From contig NC_135016.1 in the NCBI RefSeq assembly GCF_051020955.1, forward strand, positions 16,040,501 through 16,104,500: a stretch of DNA of 64,000 bases, in the 5' to 3' direction. Positions 10,261-22,878 of the stretch are shown one piece after another. Positions within the stretch are counted from its first letter, which is position 1. Every line of letters starts with the position of its first letter. This DNA is from Megalopta genalis. Lineage: Eukaryota; Arthropoda; Insecta; Hymenoptera; Halictidae. A model generated the notes under the pieces. It worked only from the letters and a program-made list of their open reading frames with translations, did not search any database and was not told the DNA's origin. The position numbers were made by a program, and so were the translations under genes.

Positions 10261-10705
10261 AGTTTGTTCAATTAGTAAACGATTTAGTGCAGTTTGCTTA
10301 TCGTGTATTCAATTGCCGTGGCTATCTCTGTCCGAGACAGTGTTTGCAGTCTAACCCCTTAATTTAATGTAACATGATAATTGTACAAACCCGTGTTAGA
10401 GGAAACAAATAACTAGCCTACCAAACAGTGTTAAGTTCGAGTAATTGAAGAAATTACATTATTTTGTAAATAACAATGAGGGAGATATATTTACAAAAAC
10501 CATCGATAGAATCTACCAAACGTAATATACAGAATTTTACAGAAAGGGACAATCAATGTTCGAGATATTAAAAGCATATATCATAAAATATTAGTACGTC
10601 ACATTTGTTAGGAAGACACCTAGGTGTAAGACACCCTTTATAGTACTTGTTTTTGAAAAATACTTTTCAGGGGATTTAATTATTAACAAACTTAGAAATT
10701 CTATA

Positions 10706-11079
10706 TACAGTGGATGTAGAAAGTATTCGTACATCTTTTAAAACGGAATAACATTTTTATAATTGAGCCAAGCGATCTAATTTTGGGGGGAATTTGAGCG
10801 GGATTAGTTTACTAGACAACGGCTAAAAAATTGTTTGCAAAAATTGCAATTGATTGGCATTGTAAAAGAACTAAAAAATGCTGTTTTTTTTCAATTTTTT
10901 ATGTGAGCCCATAACGAAAATTTAAAACATGCACTTTGTAAATCTCGGTAACTTAAATGCATGCTGAAACTTTCATCGAAATCCGTTGACCTCGATAGAA
11001 GCTGTAAGCAATTAAAGATCGCGAAAATCGCAATTTTTCCATTTCGAAAGGTGTACGAATACTTTCTACATCCACTGTA
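10706..11079. mobile_element. TIR element, family D (copy D1, 374 bp)
   Basis: Ends TACAGTGGATGTAGAAAGTA and its inverse TACTTTCTACATCCACTGTA are almost perfect, followed by TTCGTACA and the CTTTTAAAACG block typical of the family. Terminal TA dinucleotides fit a Tc1/mariner-type target. The interior is shorter than in D2 and D3, so this is a deletion derivative or subfamily. Confidence 0.75.
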
Positions 11080-11437
11080 CAAGAATTGATTGTGGATTAC
11101 TTGGTATTAAAGTAAGCGTTTATTTCACAAGAAAGTGTTTTTTCAAGAGATAAAAGTGTATTTTCAATAAAATTTAATACTTGATAAAAAAGACTCGGAT
11201 AACAGATAGCTTATAATCTGTTTAATGTAATAGAATTTAACACAAAATTAAAATTAATTAAAAGAAATTTATGCAAATTCCCATTTTCATGATTCAAGGT
11301 AAGAGACATTTTCATTTAGCTAAATAAACAATTTCTTACTTGCGAAATTAATATGAAAACGCTATTAATTATAGTTCGTGCACAAATAAGTTGATTTATT
11401 ATTAATTTAATATCATTTTGCAAACATCTTGAGATCA

Positions 11438-11532
11438 GTTTTTTCAACTACAATTTTTAAAAAAGAATAACTTTTTATAAGTTGAACCAAATGGCTTGAA
11501 TTTTTTAAGATATTAGGGAGACTAACATACCG
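11438..11532. repeat. Fragment of family D
   Basis: AAAGAATAACTTTTTATAAG, TTGAACCAAATGGCTTGAAT and the following GGGAGACTAA match the left arm of D elements. No ends are preserved. Confidence 0.4.
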
Positions 11533-11766
11533 CGCAATGTCTCGTAAATAACGTGTTACAGACAATGAAAGATGTCAAAATCTTTAGATTGCTTATAGTT
11601 ATTAGTCGAAAATCAGAGAAAACTGTGAGTTTCGTTATATTTAATTGTTTTTAGCTTATAACAAGGTCAAACGATAAAATGTTCAGCATGCATATATGTA
11701 TTATTGTAATCTCGGATAAAAAAGTTATCTTTTGCAACGTTTCTATGTCTTCATTGTCATTTCAGC

Positions 11767-11918
11767 TACAGTAATTTCTATCATATTGTCCTTCAGCTTG
11801 GAAATCAAAATGAACAACTATAAAAGCAAGTCGCGAGGCTCGAATAATCGTATCTCCCCTTCCAAAGTTGTCAATTTTCGTTTCGGAGCTGGGAGACAAT
11901 ATAAGAGAAATTACTGTA
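11767..11918. mobile_element. MITE, family B (copy B4, internal deletion)
   Basis: It runs from TACAGTAATTTCTATCATAT to GAGAAATTACTGTA and keeps TTGTCCTTCAGCTTGGAAAT, the GAGGCTCGAATAATCGTATC arm and TGTCAATTTTCG. The left arm is shortened compared with the 218-bp copies at 36974 and 58507. Confidence 0.6.
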
Positions 11919-12001
11919 GTTGCAATTTTCACAAAAACTTTTGTACTCCTAGGTAGTAAACTAACATGAGAACCTTACAGTAGTGGAAATAGTTTTTGAA
12001 A

Positions 12002-12313
12002 CGGTAATAGGTACAAATTATAGTACATACCTAGTATAAAAAAAACCCTAATAGGTTTTATCACAACAAGCCTCCGATTTTGAGTGTATTATGATTTAAA
12101 GTTGTGGATAAGTCGACAGTGCGGTTGACTAGAAAGATGTAGGTAGTAGGTTCGAATCCAACTGTTGTTACTATTTCTCTTTATTTTTTCGGAACTTTTT
12201 TAGGTGCACACAAAACTTTAAATAAAAATATTTCAAAATCGAAGACCCATTGTGAAGAAACGTATTACGGTTTTTTGATACTAGTTATGTACTATAACTT
12301 GTATCTACTACCC
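12002..12313. mobile_element. TIR element with tRNA-like core, family S
   Basis: The termini are about 42-base inverted repeats: GGTAATAGGTACAAATTATA on the left, mirrored by the inverse of the right end GGTAGTAGATACAAGTTATA. Between them, 12101-12162 contains a perfect B-box-like GGTTCGAATCC (12149-12159) and an A-box-like stretch about 40 bases upstream, with a CTAGAAA loop-like segment. The acceptor and anticodon stems do not fold properly, so this is not called a functional tRNA. Confidence 0.55.
12149..12159 (+). promoter_or_regulatory. RNA polymerase III B-box-like motif
   Basis: GGTTCGAATCC matches the tRNA T-arm/B-box consensus exactly. It lies inside TIR element S. A single 11-base match can arise by chance, but an A-box-like sequence sits at a plausible distance upstream. 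Confidence 0.4.
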
Positions 12314-12623
12314 TTGTAAGTATTCCTTCTAACATCTAAAAAAAAATTCCAGCCATTTGGTCACAATTTTGAAGAAATTATTCCTTTCTAAAAGATGCCC
12401 GAATATATTAGTAAGCAACTGTATGCAGTTCCGTAGATTTCATGTTAAATCTGATAAAAGAATGAATACAAATGCACTTATAGACGTCGGAAAAACGTGC
12501 ACTTTGTCAATAGTTGACTGTATCGTATCATGGCACGACGAAAATATCATTTAACTATTAAAAATTCAAAAATGTGGTGATAAAAGTTTGGAAACACTGC
12601 GCATCCAGCAGCGTCTACAAATG

Positions 12624-12761
12624 TATAGCCCTGACGCAACAAGAAGGCACCTTTGTGTTTACATTCCCCCTCTTACTACTAGCTACGGCAGTGAATCAAC
12701 CTAGTAAGAGGGGAAATGTAAACACAAAGGTACCTTGTTGTTGCGTGAGGACAAGATGATA
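12624..12761. mobile_element. Palindromic hairpin MITE, family A (copy A1)
   Basis: The left arm ACAAGAAGGCACCTTTGTGT with TTTACATTCCCCCTCTTACT is mirrored by the inverse right arm ending in TTGTTGCGTGAGGAC. A short loop separates them. It belongs to the short (about 130-bp) size class. Confidence 0.7.
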
Positions 12762-12964
12762 ATGTTCAGTAATGATAGAGAAATTACTAATTTTTATATA
12801 TAAATTGTTGGACTTAAGTTTGTCCGAAAAATTTTCGAACTGAAATTACAATAGAATGATGACAGCTTTCAATAACACATTAATAAATTTTATAAAACAT
12901 GCATGGTGTTAAAGCCACTATGCTGTGGTTTTGATATACAGGGTGTTCAGCAACAAGTACGATA

Positions 12965-13324
12965 TACAGGGTGTCCCAAGATTATGGCATCTCTGAAAAA
13001 TTAGAGATTCCTGAGGTCATTCGAAGCAACTTCTTCCTTTACACAAATTTTCTCCGAGACATCGTTAACGAATTATTAATGATAAACACTGATCAATTAG
13101 AGGCGAGCTCAGCTGACGCGAGGCGGGCCAGCCGCGAATCCCGGATTCGCTTACTGACTCGGCCATTTAGAGCCAGGCGAGCTCGTCCCTCATTGGTCAT
13201 TGTTTTTCGTTAATAACTCGTAAACGAAGCCGCGGATTGCATTTGCGCTAAGGGAAAAGTTACTTCAAATCATCTCAGGAACCCCTTATTTCCCGTAAAT
13301 ACCATAATTTTAGGACACTCTGTA
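12965..13324. mobile_element. Palindromic MITE, family C (copy C3)
   Basis: Ends ACAGGGTGTCCCAAGATTAT and the inverse of AATTTTAGGACACTCTGTAT. Interior blocks GAGGTCATTCGAAGCAACTT, CGTTAACGAATTATTAAT and their inverses are present. It is preceded at 12936-12960 by another ACAGGGTGTTCAGCAACAAG terminus, apparently the end of a different element. Confidence 0.7.
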
Positions 13325-15693
13325 TATCAAGTGGTGATTTTACATGTTTAAATAGGACAAAAATCAAATGTAGCGAGATTACAACTTTGGCTTCGTTCTG
13401 AAATTACTTCCAACCAAAACTACATCTGAATTATGGTAATCCGCCAACAGCGGTGCACGCAAGTCGATTCAGTAAAGGTATTTGACAAGTTAATTCTCCA
13501 CTATTACAAAAATCCAATTTATTGCATAAAAACTTTAATATGTGAAGAATTCACCTTTTTCAAATCTGTAACACAAAAAAGGTTCTGGTAGCCGAAAATT
13601 TTGAGAATTATAGAATTATATCTACAAGTAGAACAATATTTAATTTGTGATTAAAAAATTTAAAAGGTATAGCCGGTTGAGATGGTAAAAAGTGGTTTTG
13701 AGCCGAATTAAATGGCTGATGTGTCATTCGATAGTGCACAAATAAAAATCGTTTCGGTTACATATTTAACTCAAAAATCTGTCATATCACGAATGTTGGT
13801 GTGCATTTTTGAGTATTTTCCATATTTTTAAGTTGATAATCATAATTGTGAAATATAAAATAAGCAATTTTAGTCCCAAAAAATTTAGTCCCAGATTTCT
13901 TGTAAAAGCAGTTACGGCACTCGGAACAGATTACCTTAATAACAAAATGTTATCAAAATAATGACTTGAGAATTTTTCAGATTTTTTAATTTTGTGCACC
14001 AAATTTAAATAGAAATAAAAACCAATTTTTTGACATTTTTCGCCCAGAAAAAGCAACTTGTACTGAAACTATTCTTTTTATTTCTCATTCCGTTAAGATA
14101 TTACATGACATTAAATATTTTACGATGTTAAACAATATAAATGTCTAAAGAGCAAAAAATCGCATTTAGCAATTAGTCGAAAGTACTAACACTAATGCCA
14201 ACAGCGCTATTGCGTAGGTTGAATGGTTCCTGAATTTAATGACTTTTTGATTTTCCTTTTCTTCACATGCCCTATTGAATAATATTACTAGTTAGCTTTT
14301 ATATTAATTAATACGTTTGTAGAAATAATGATTCAAAAATACTTATTGCCATAAATACCGGCGGATTGAAGAAAAGTCTTATGTAAAGTTGTCCTCAAAC
14401 TTCATCATTATTTTCTTCAACCACTGATGTTATTTGGTCTTAATTAACTGTTTTTGACAATACTGACGCGGATTGTAAAATTTTAGCTTGATATCTTGCG
14501 TGAGAAAGATAATATATAGGGAGTCCGAAAAGTTACTCAAAGTCGGGAAATGTGCACCGTGTATTTTTCTCGGACTTGCAACATAAGTGTTATAAAATTT
14601 ATTTTACAACATAAAACCAATTTTTTCTTAATAAAAGCAATATTTTATAAATCTTGATTTTGATAGAAACAAATGTTCTTGAAAACAAATGTTCACTTTT
14701 ACCAAAAAATAGAAACACATAAATCCATCTATAATAACATCGAAAAATGATCTATTTGTCTTTTCGAAACGTTGATTAAAATAAATTCTACATTCAGAAT
14801 GCGGATCATTTTTTATTAATCAATGTAATACCACTCGGCTCGTTAAATTTATAATGTATCATCAATTCAGTTATGTCAATAATAAGAACAACGATGACAG
14901 CAAACAAACAATAACAATCGATTTTCGACGTTTGTATTTTTGGTCATCTAGTAAACGCAGCTTTTCTCGCTGATTCAGAGTACACACCTCCATTATAAAA
15001 CAATAAATTGTATTTCCACACTTTCCACGCTTCGCTCTCGTCGTTGATCCGATCGTATATTGGTTTACCACAACTTCTCGGCTCAATTTATGCTATCTTA
15101 ATGTTGGAGATAAAAAGTACATATAACGGTTTTCACCATTTCAATATAAACGATGGCCGATAAGAAAGAAGTACGTGTCGAATATTTTTCCGATAACTAC
15201 CTCTCACAGAAATATCGTCAAAATTGGTGTTGCAAGACACAATGTAGGTATATTCACCCTTGAGAATAGTATTTTACAAGCCTGTAAGATAAAATGTGAA
15301 ACTTTCTTAGTTAATATTACGATTATGGAACGCACCATTTTGACACGTCCCACATCTTTTCAGTCACAATTATTGAAAATATAAAGATACTTTTATAGGG
15401 GGAATCTACTCGATTTTGTTTTACTGGAGATACATTGTAATAAAAATCGCTAAAAATCTGAACAAATACATCGTTGTAATTTTTAAGAAGCCACACGATG
15501 TAGCTGCCTTTAATACTCCGTAAACCTGATATTAAATCATAACTATTGAACTACCAAATCAATAATAAAAATCTTTTGAGAGATTACAGTAGAAACGTAA
15601 GAGTATCTAATAGAAGTTACTATTTATTTTGCAATTGTTTTTATCAAATTTAAAGATTTTGTATACAGTTTTAAAATTGTGTTTTAATTAATT
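13325..15693. other. AT-rich non-coding DNA
   Basis: No gene was recognised. At 14515-14560 a stretch with GAAAAGTTACTCAAAGTCGG resembles 51505-51537 (AAAAGTTACTCAAAATCGG). This may be a terminal fragment of a further dispersed repeat, labelled X in the findings. Confidence 0.35.
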
Positions 15694-15886
15694 TAAAATT
15701 CCAATTGTCCTCCAGCTTGTCAACAGAAATGAACAATTTCGGAAGAGGAAATACGATTATTCAAGCCCCGCGGCTCGTTTTTGTACTTGCTGATTGTCAG
15801 CGACTATAAAAATGATCGTATTTCCTCTTTCCAAATTGTCCATCTTTATCTAGAAGTTAAGAGACAATTGAAGAGAATTTACTGTA
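15694..15886. mobile_element. MITE, family B (copy B3)
   Basis: It shares the order of blocks seen in B1 and B2: CCAATTGTCCTCCAGCTTGT, ACAATTTCGGAAGAGGAAAT, ACGATTATTCAAGCC, then the inverted arm TCGTATTTCCTCTTTCC, AAATTGTCCATC and the right end GAGAATTTACTGTA. The left terminus is eroded. Confidence 0.65.
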
Positions 15887-17399
15887 CACCTAAGGCATTA
15901 GTCTTTTAGTCAAAAATATTTAGCGTCATTTATAAAATAACGAAATACGATTACGTTTGAAAATAAAATGAAATCGTTAACGTTTTTAATCATTAACACA
16001 AATGACTCATAGATTCCCGTTATTCGATTACTTCCAAATCTTGCAGATTTTCTCACCAAGTGTCATAATTTAGGGGTCGAAAATTAGACAAAATCGTAAA
16101 TCGAAAAATAAGTTCCATTCGAATGTAGAATCACCACTCAGCCGTTTGTATCATAATTTGGGAGATATCTTGCATAGTTTTGACAAGTGCAACCGACGGT
16201 TTTCACACTTCAATTAAACACTCATTATTTAATGTAACTGTGAAACGTCGTTAATAAGAAACAATGATTAATAATAACATAAAATACATGTTGCTAATTC
16301 ATTACGTTCGTCGATTACATATACATATGTAGAACAAATAGATAGTTCTGTCATTTGCAAAATATTATATACAATAAAAATTTGTTGCACATATGACTTG
16401 TTTTAATAAGATATGATAGATAATACAATAACAGGAAATATGAAGAACGCGTGTCATCAGTTCCTTACTCGCTAGATCATGCAAAAGCATGTTGAAAAAA
16501 TGTACAATTCAGTGTTCTATTTACAAAAGCAGAAAGGTATAAATATCGACAATTTCTCAAAATGCAGAAAGTGTCTGAATATATTCGTCAGTCATTGTAC
16601 GTTATTGATTGTAACATAAATGATTCATACTCTGCTATCAGAAACATATTATGTTTCATAATTTTGTATTCATTTGTAAGTATTTATTTAATACCAATGC
16701 AGTTTTGTACTTGTTGAAAAAATTGTTAATCACAATTTGCTCATTGAATAATGTACTTTCATTTAATACATTCTTCTGGTTAACTATTGGGATTAACTTA
16801 AACATCGGTTAGTAGAGACGAATTTATGAACCACTCTGTATTTCTTAAACAAGTACTTAAAGTCATTTTGAATGTTTTGTTTCAAAATAATTTATTGTTT
16901 ACATAGATGCTTTTTTTAGGGTCTAGAAATAGATAATTAAACGTACAGACAAATTCTAATTTAATTTCAGTTCAAATATTTCGTGAAAAACCTGTTCCCA
17001 ATAAAATATTATAACTATTCAATAAATCTTTTTATAAACGCAAAAGATTTTTGTCTTTCGGTAACCAGTGGACAAGGCATATAAATTTGTATGCATTGAA
17101 TGCGAATCTGAAAGTTGTTTTTCGTCATCACCCATCATTTTCGTAGAGTTTTGGCAAAAGTAAAATTTTCAGGCTCAACAACTTTGTTAGCTCTGACCGT
17201 AAAAACTACACGAATGTAATTCCTATACACGAGGATTCTGTACATTCGCCTATAATGTAGCGGTTTACTTTTTAATAATATTGTAAACATTTAAACATCT
17301 TTAAACAATGTTTCAATATTTAAAAATGCTGTTAATGTTCTCGCCAATGTTATCGAACATTTTTCAATTTAGTTTGAAAATAAAATATCTGAATCACAG
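15887..17399. other. AT-rich non-coding DNA
   Basis: No coding signal or clear repeat ends were recognised. Confidence 0.35.
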
Positions 17400-17700
17400 T
17401 CTGACTACGTCAAAGTTATACAGAATTACAATTAAATTAATCATGGAAATATAATTACATTGTAATTCAATTACATTAATTACGAATTGTAGTGTAATAA
17501 ATAAATAAATTAAATTATTATTACTAATTACAATGTTATTATTATTTATTCGACACGTTGTATCGAATAATAATTAATAAATAATTAAACGATTTTTAAT
17601 AAGCAACAATTGAAATTGTTCTCACAAAGAAAAACTAATTTTTATTATTATAAATATATATATTTTATTTAGTTCCATATAAATAATAAATAATTATTTT
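17400..17700. repeat. AT-rich tract with repeated AATTACA/TGTAATT words
   Basis: Words such as TTGTAATTCAATTACATTAA and their inverses recur, as they do at 18530-18720. The two tracts flank family D copy D2. This may be one tract split by insertion, or simply AT-biased simple sequence. Confidence 0.35.
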
Positions 17701-17831
17701 TATCTCTCATTTAAACTTCCAAATAACAAATAATTTGGTATTTAAGTAATCACTTAAATGATGCCCAGCACTGAATATCCCGATAATAAAAGTTCTAGTA
17801 TAAACACGAAACAAGGGTAGAAAAAAGCATG

Positions 17832-18416
17832 TACAGTTGCCTACAATAGTGTCCGTGCACCTTTTAAAACACAATAACTTTTTTAAAATTGGACCAAGTG
17901 ACTCGAACTTTCTTCTAGATGATAGAGGGAGTAGTATACTAAACGATGACTAAAATGCTGTTTTTTAATTTTGTTCTTATGTACTTGAAATGTCAAAAAA
18001 AGATGAAAACTCTCGCTTTTTAACTTTTTAGAGATCTTCGAGAGAGTAGATCTTGGTAACTTATATGTGTGCTGAAAATTTCAGCGAAATCGGTTAACGT
18101 TGTTATCAGTTACAACAAATTAAAGATGGCAAACCGATTTCGACCACATTTGCAACACACATTTAAGTTACCGAGATCTACGAAAGGCATTTTCTAAATT
18201 TTTCTTATATGCTTAGATAAAAAATTTGAAAAACGGGAGTTCTTTATTTCTTTTTGTCATTCTAAATAATAACAAAATTTTAAAAAGTATTTTTAGTCAT
18301 TGTCTAGTAGACTAGTTCCTCCATTATCTAAAAGAAAATTCAAGATATTAGGCCCAGTCTTATAAAAAAATTATTACATTTCGAAAGGTATACGAACATT
18401 TTTGTGGGACACTGTA
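17832..18416. mobile_element. TIR element, family D (copy D2, 585 bp)
   Basis: The left end TACAGTTGCCTACAATAGTG and the inverse of the right end TTTTTGTGGGACACTGTA enclose the family blocks CACCTTTTAAAACACAATAA, AAGTGACTCGAACTT and GATAGAGGGAGTAG. The mirrored right-arm blocks are also present. No transposase was recognised. Confidence 0.7.
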
Positions 18417-18529
18417 CAAAAGATAGCGTCACGTACGAATGACGACGAGGAGCAGAAAATACGCAGATGGAAAATACAAAAAATGAGTACACGAAAGAAA
18501 AACTTAAAAATACATCTCACGTCTTCAAA

Positions 18530-18720
18530 GTTCTGGGCTGTAATTTGAAGAACTGCGTTTCAATTACATTTTATTCCAATTACACTCGTGATTAAAATAA
18601 TTAATAATTTAATTAACTGAAAACTTTGAATTACGTAACTGAATTACAATGTAGTTGAATTACTATGTGATTCAATTACGTAATTGAATTACAGTGTAAT
18701 TGAATTAGCACAACTCTGCA
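18530..18720. repeat. Imperfect repeats of a GTAATTGAATTACA palindrome
   Basis: Near-palindromic units such as GTAACTGAATTACA, GTAGTTGAATTAC, GTAATTGAATTACA and GTGTAATTGAATTA follow one another between about 18630 and 18710. Confidence 0.5.
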
Positions 18721-18904
18721 GTTCAGCATTTTTCTCTAGAAACCGTAAACAAAAATTAGGGTACAGGTTTTATTTGCATCACTATCAGACGGTGTGGTTC
18801 GATTATGCATCAGATTCTTAATTCCCAAAATAAACTGAAAAATGTCCGAGAAAAATTGAAGACTCTGTTCGTGGATTAGTGTGCTGAAATATTAGAAAAG
18901 TATA

Positions 18905-19543
18905 TACAGTGGGCCACAAAAGTGTTCGTACACCTTTTAAAACGCAATAACTTTTTTAAAACTGAACTAACTCACTTGAATTTTTTTTAAATGATAGAGG
19001 GACTAGTCTACTAGACGTTGATTGAAATGTTCCTTTTCTTAATATTGGTATTACTTGGAATGATAAAAAAATTTTAAACACGTCTTTCGTAGATCTCAGT
19101 AACTTATATGCATATTGAAAATTTTATCGAAATCGGTTCACGTTGTTATGAGTTTTTTGTTATGAGTCGCAGTTTCATCACGATTTTGATCAAAAACTAT
19201 AAGAAATCTGCAATCTTTTAAATCCTTCAACGCCTGTCGCTCGACTCTGGGTTAACCGATTTCGATCAAATTTTGAGCACGCATATAAATTACTGAGATT
19301 TACAAAAGGCATTTTTTTAAATTTTCGTTGAAATAAAAGGTACAAATAAAAAAGTTAAAAAACAAGGGTTTCTGATTTTTTCTTTTCATTTCAAGTAATA
19401 GCAAAATTTAAAAAAAAGCTTTTTAGTCATCGTCTAGTAGACTAGTCCCTCTATCATCTAAAAAAAATGCAGGTCATTTGGTTCAGTTTTGAGAAAGTTA
19501 TTGCGTTTTCAAAGGAGTACGAACACTTTTATGGCCCACTGTA
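18905..19543. mobile_element. TIR element, family D (copy D3, 639 bp)
   Basis: The longest and best-kept D copy apart from D4. Ends TACAGTGGGCCACAAAAGTG and the inverse CACTTTTATGGCCCACTGTA are nearly perfect, followed by TTCGTACACC and AAAACGCAATAACTTTTTTA with their inverses. Inner inverted blocks ACTAGTCTACTAGACG and GTCTAGTAGACTAGTCCCTC also pair. Confidence 0.8.
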
Positions 19544-19551
19544 CGTATATA

Positions 19552-19800
19552 AAGTGACTCGCAAAGTTTCGAAACAGGTAATAACTTTTTTAAAGAATCA
19601 AATGACTTGAATTCGTCTTAGTTATTAGAGAGGGACTAGTTGACTACAATATTTAAAACATTTTTGCAACCATTGCAATTAGTTGAAATTACAAAAATAG
19701 ATGAAAGGTCAAAATCGTTTGGCGTTGTTATGAACTAAAATCAATTAAAGGTTGCAAAAATCACTGTTTTCCACGTTTTTGGACAATTTCGACCGATAGC
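19552..19800. repeat. Single arm of family D (D5) directly beyond D3
   Basis: GTAATAACTTTTTTAAAGAA, CAAATGACTTGAATT and AGAGAGGGACTAGTTGAC match the left arm of D elements, but the outer terminus differs and no right arm was seen. Confidence 0.45.
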
Positions 19801-21817
19801 TGTAATAAAGCAATATTGTCAGAATTTTTATCTTTTTCTCGTAATTTCAAATACTTATGAATACTTTTTACACGAATTGTAAGAATCATTAGTACAGCTA
19901 TTACGGCTAAAGCAGAACAAACGGTTAAATTTGAAAATTGGACTTAAAAACTTAAGACTCTAAAAAACTGAGGACGATGCAAAAGGACGATATTTTCCTA
20001 CTGATTACAAAAACAAAAAAGCAGTGTTAAATAGTCTCGTCTTTTTAATCTGTTCCAAAATTCCACGAAACAACATCTCACTTCGAATGCCGAAGCCCAA
20101 ATCGAAATCATCGATTTTATTACAACTTAAAAGTGTTATCGTTTAATATTCGTTTTACTGTTCGGCAGATTGACGTTTCTAGATAATGGAATGAATAGAC
20201 TGCGGAAGTTTATGCAAAATTTATATGCCGAAATATGCAAAACATATGCAAAATTAATATAGAATATATTCAGGAATATGAAATATAGATGCTGAAACCA
20301 CAATAACTATATGCAAATTGTATTATTATCTGCACTATTTTTGTTACTTACTATTGTTACTACTACTACTACTACTGTACTTGCTACTATTTATCGTAAT
20401 TTGCATCACAATGTGTTACGAATTTTTTTCTCTATTCTAGTCATTTAATTACTGACAATTATCAGATAAAATTAATTTAATGTTCTTTCAACATCACAGG
20501 ATGTGATAGAGAAGCATACATCTGCTTTTTTCAATATCGTGCTGATACATTATCTAGACTTGCAGTCGTTTCATCACTTAAGATGTTACTAAATTTGAAA
20601 ATATTCCAAATCCAAGATTTATTTTTGGGAGATGTTTATATTTTTCTTTTACTTTTTCTCTACAAGAAGTGAACTTGGTATAGCATAGTAATCAAATTTG
20701 AAACTACGTGAATTGAATCATTTAACTTTCATGTGTTCGAGTCTAATCTCATTATAGCATCTGGTCAAATGCTGAAGTCCAAGCCCCAATGAAAGCCAAG
20801 TCGTCAAGAAGATTTTCATCCTTGAAAATATCTTGTGTTGCTCTATAATACTGAGTTAGGAATTTAAAAAATAGTGTTTTTGGGAGATTTCTTTCTCAAA
20901 ATTTTTAATAAAGTGCTTTTCTTTTTTCAACCGATGTTCCTTTATTTGAAAAATCAGGCTTTGTATTACTAAATGTACTTTTTTCATTTAAAAGTATGCA
21001 AAAATGTGTAAGTTATGGCAGCTCTCATGAGTGCTTTCCGAAAAAAAACATACTTCGCGGTGATCACCTTCATTCGGTTATCTGAAATCATGTGTACGAA
21101 AAATATTTCTTTAGTTGATAGTCTAAAGTCCTTGAACGAAGGATTTTTCGAAATATTGATTTTCGACAAGATGGCACGCGCTCAAAGTGAAAGTTGTAAT
21201 TTTTTATGAAAAATAGATATTTTTTAGACTATAAAAACCAAAATACTAAACAGAAAAAAAATCCTCCGTTTAAGGACAAGTTTTTTATATGTAAAAAAGG
21301 CTGCAAAAATTTCGTCCAAATCGATGCAGTACTTTTTGATACATCGTGACCACCGATATTAAAAATACAGTTTCGAGAAAAACGTGTTTAAAGTTTAACT
21401 TATGTTTATTATTCACTCATATTATTCAATCACATGGAATATCCAGGCTCATATTGGTCATCTTTTGCTGAAACACTAGCCTCCAAAACATTTATCTATT
21501 GTTGACAAATACAAGTCCACATGTATTGTCGGTTGGACATTTTATTTCTCCGTCACATACCTTACACTCCGCAAGCGTTGAAATTATTGCAATAGCTGTA
21601 ACAAAACTGATCATTCGATAAATGAAAACTTAATTATCTCGTATAGAATTAAAGGCTCAGTTAATCTTAATTATCTGAATGAAACAATATGAAAGATAGT
21701 TACTTCTTTGGTAGTATGAATATGTCTTGCGTAAAACATTGCCGCCTCTAATCATGTTCCCAATTTGTTAGAATCTGATCAACCGAATATATATGAAATA
21801 TGCAGAGATAAGACATA
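19801..21817. other. AT-rich non-coding DNA with a short TAC microsatellite
   Basis: A (TAC)n run lies at about 20359-20378. A TAGACTGCGGAAGTTTATGC module at about 20200 recurs elsewhere (see findings). The 21000-21380 stretch contains TTCGAGAAAAACGTGTTTAA-like text, which I could not tie to another copy in the window. No gene was recognised. Confidence 0.35.
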
Positions 21818-22080
21818 TACAGAGTGTCATGAATTGGTAGTACAACCGGATAGTGGCTGATTCTACGTTAAAAGAAGATGTGTCAAGTTCGCGTGGCTTG
21901 TAGTATGACGGGAAGTAGAATCGCCACTTGATTCCTATTCAATAGTATTATTTTTTCAGCCTAAGTTTTTTCGAGAAAACGAAGCTGTGAATAAAACAAA
22001 TTTAGTCTTTATTATCACTTATTTTTTCAAATAGAATCAACGCCTATCAGGTTGTACCACCAATTACACGACACCCTGTA
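21818..22080. mobile_element. TIR element, family P (copy P1, 263 bp)
   Basis: Ends TACAGAGTGTCATGAATTGG and the inverse of CCAATTACACGACACCCTGTA are well matched, followed by TAGTACAACC/GGTTGTACCA and ATTCTACG/AGAATCAA blocks. TA at both ends fits a Tc1/mariner-type insertion. Confidence 0.7.
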
Positions 22081-22230
22081 TATTGAAAAAATATGTAATA
22101 CACAAAACATGTGCAATATGCAAAAATACTCTAATGATAAAACAAACTGTCCAAGTCACATAAATTTTTCTCTTTCGTATAAACATATGCATTTGCATAA
22201 ACATCTGCAGTCTATTAATGAACTACAAAA

Positions 22231-22878
22231 TACAACCCCTGACAAATAGTATTCTTTTAAAACGCAATACATTTTTTCAAACTGGTCTAAGTGACTTGAA
22301 TCCTTCTTTAAGTGTTAAAGGTGACTAATTCACGATACAACGACTAGCATACTCTTTCTTAAATCTGCCATTACTTGAAATGACAACAAAAGATAAAACA
22401 ACACTCGTTTATTAACTTCTTCATCTGAACCATGCGTTTTATATATCCCTGTAACTTATATACAAATTGAAAATTTCATTGAAATCGGTTGATGCATAGT
22501 CAAGTTACAACCACTGAAAATTAAAAAATTACCTGTTTTTGGTTTAAGTTCGTAAAGAACTGCGATTTTCACAATTTTCAATTGCTTGTAGCTCATAACA
22601 ACGTCAACCAATTTCGATGAAATTTTCAATATGCATATAAGTTACCTAGATCTACGAAACTCATTTTTTAAATTTTCGTTCCAGGTACAAATAAAAAACA
22701 AGTGTTTCTTATTTTTTTGTCTCATTCCAAACAATGCCAAAATTAACAAGAAGTATTTTATTCATTGCACATTAAACTAGTCTCTTGAACATTTAAAAGA
22801 AATTCAAATCATTTAGTGAAGTTTTAAAGAGGTTATTGCATTTTAAAAGGTGATCGAATACTTTTTTCCAAGGGTTAT
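22231..22878. mobile_element. TIR element, family D (diverged copy D4, about 650 bp)
   Basis: It keeps TTTTAAAACGCAATACATTT, TAAGTGACTTGAATCC and the inverse GAGGTTATTGCATTTTAAAA. The outer ends (TACAACCCCTGACAAATAG and the inverse of TTTTCCAAGGGTTATA) differ from D3, so this is a separate subfamily. Internal sequence resembles element E at 3800-3895. Confidence 0.65.

Noticed and set aside
12098..12169. Functional tRNA-Ser(AGA) gene
   Set aside because: The B-box and a CTAGAAA loop are present, but acceptor and anticodon stems do not pair and the long variable arm of tRNA-Ser is absent.
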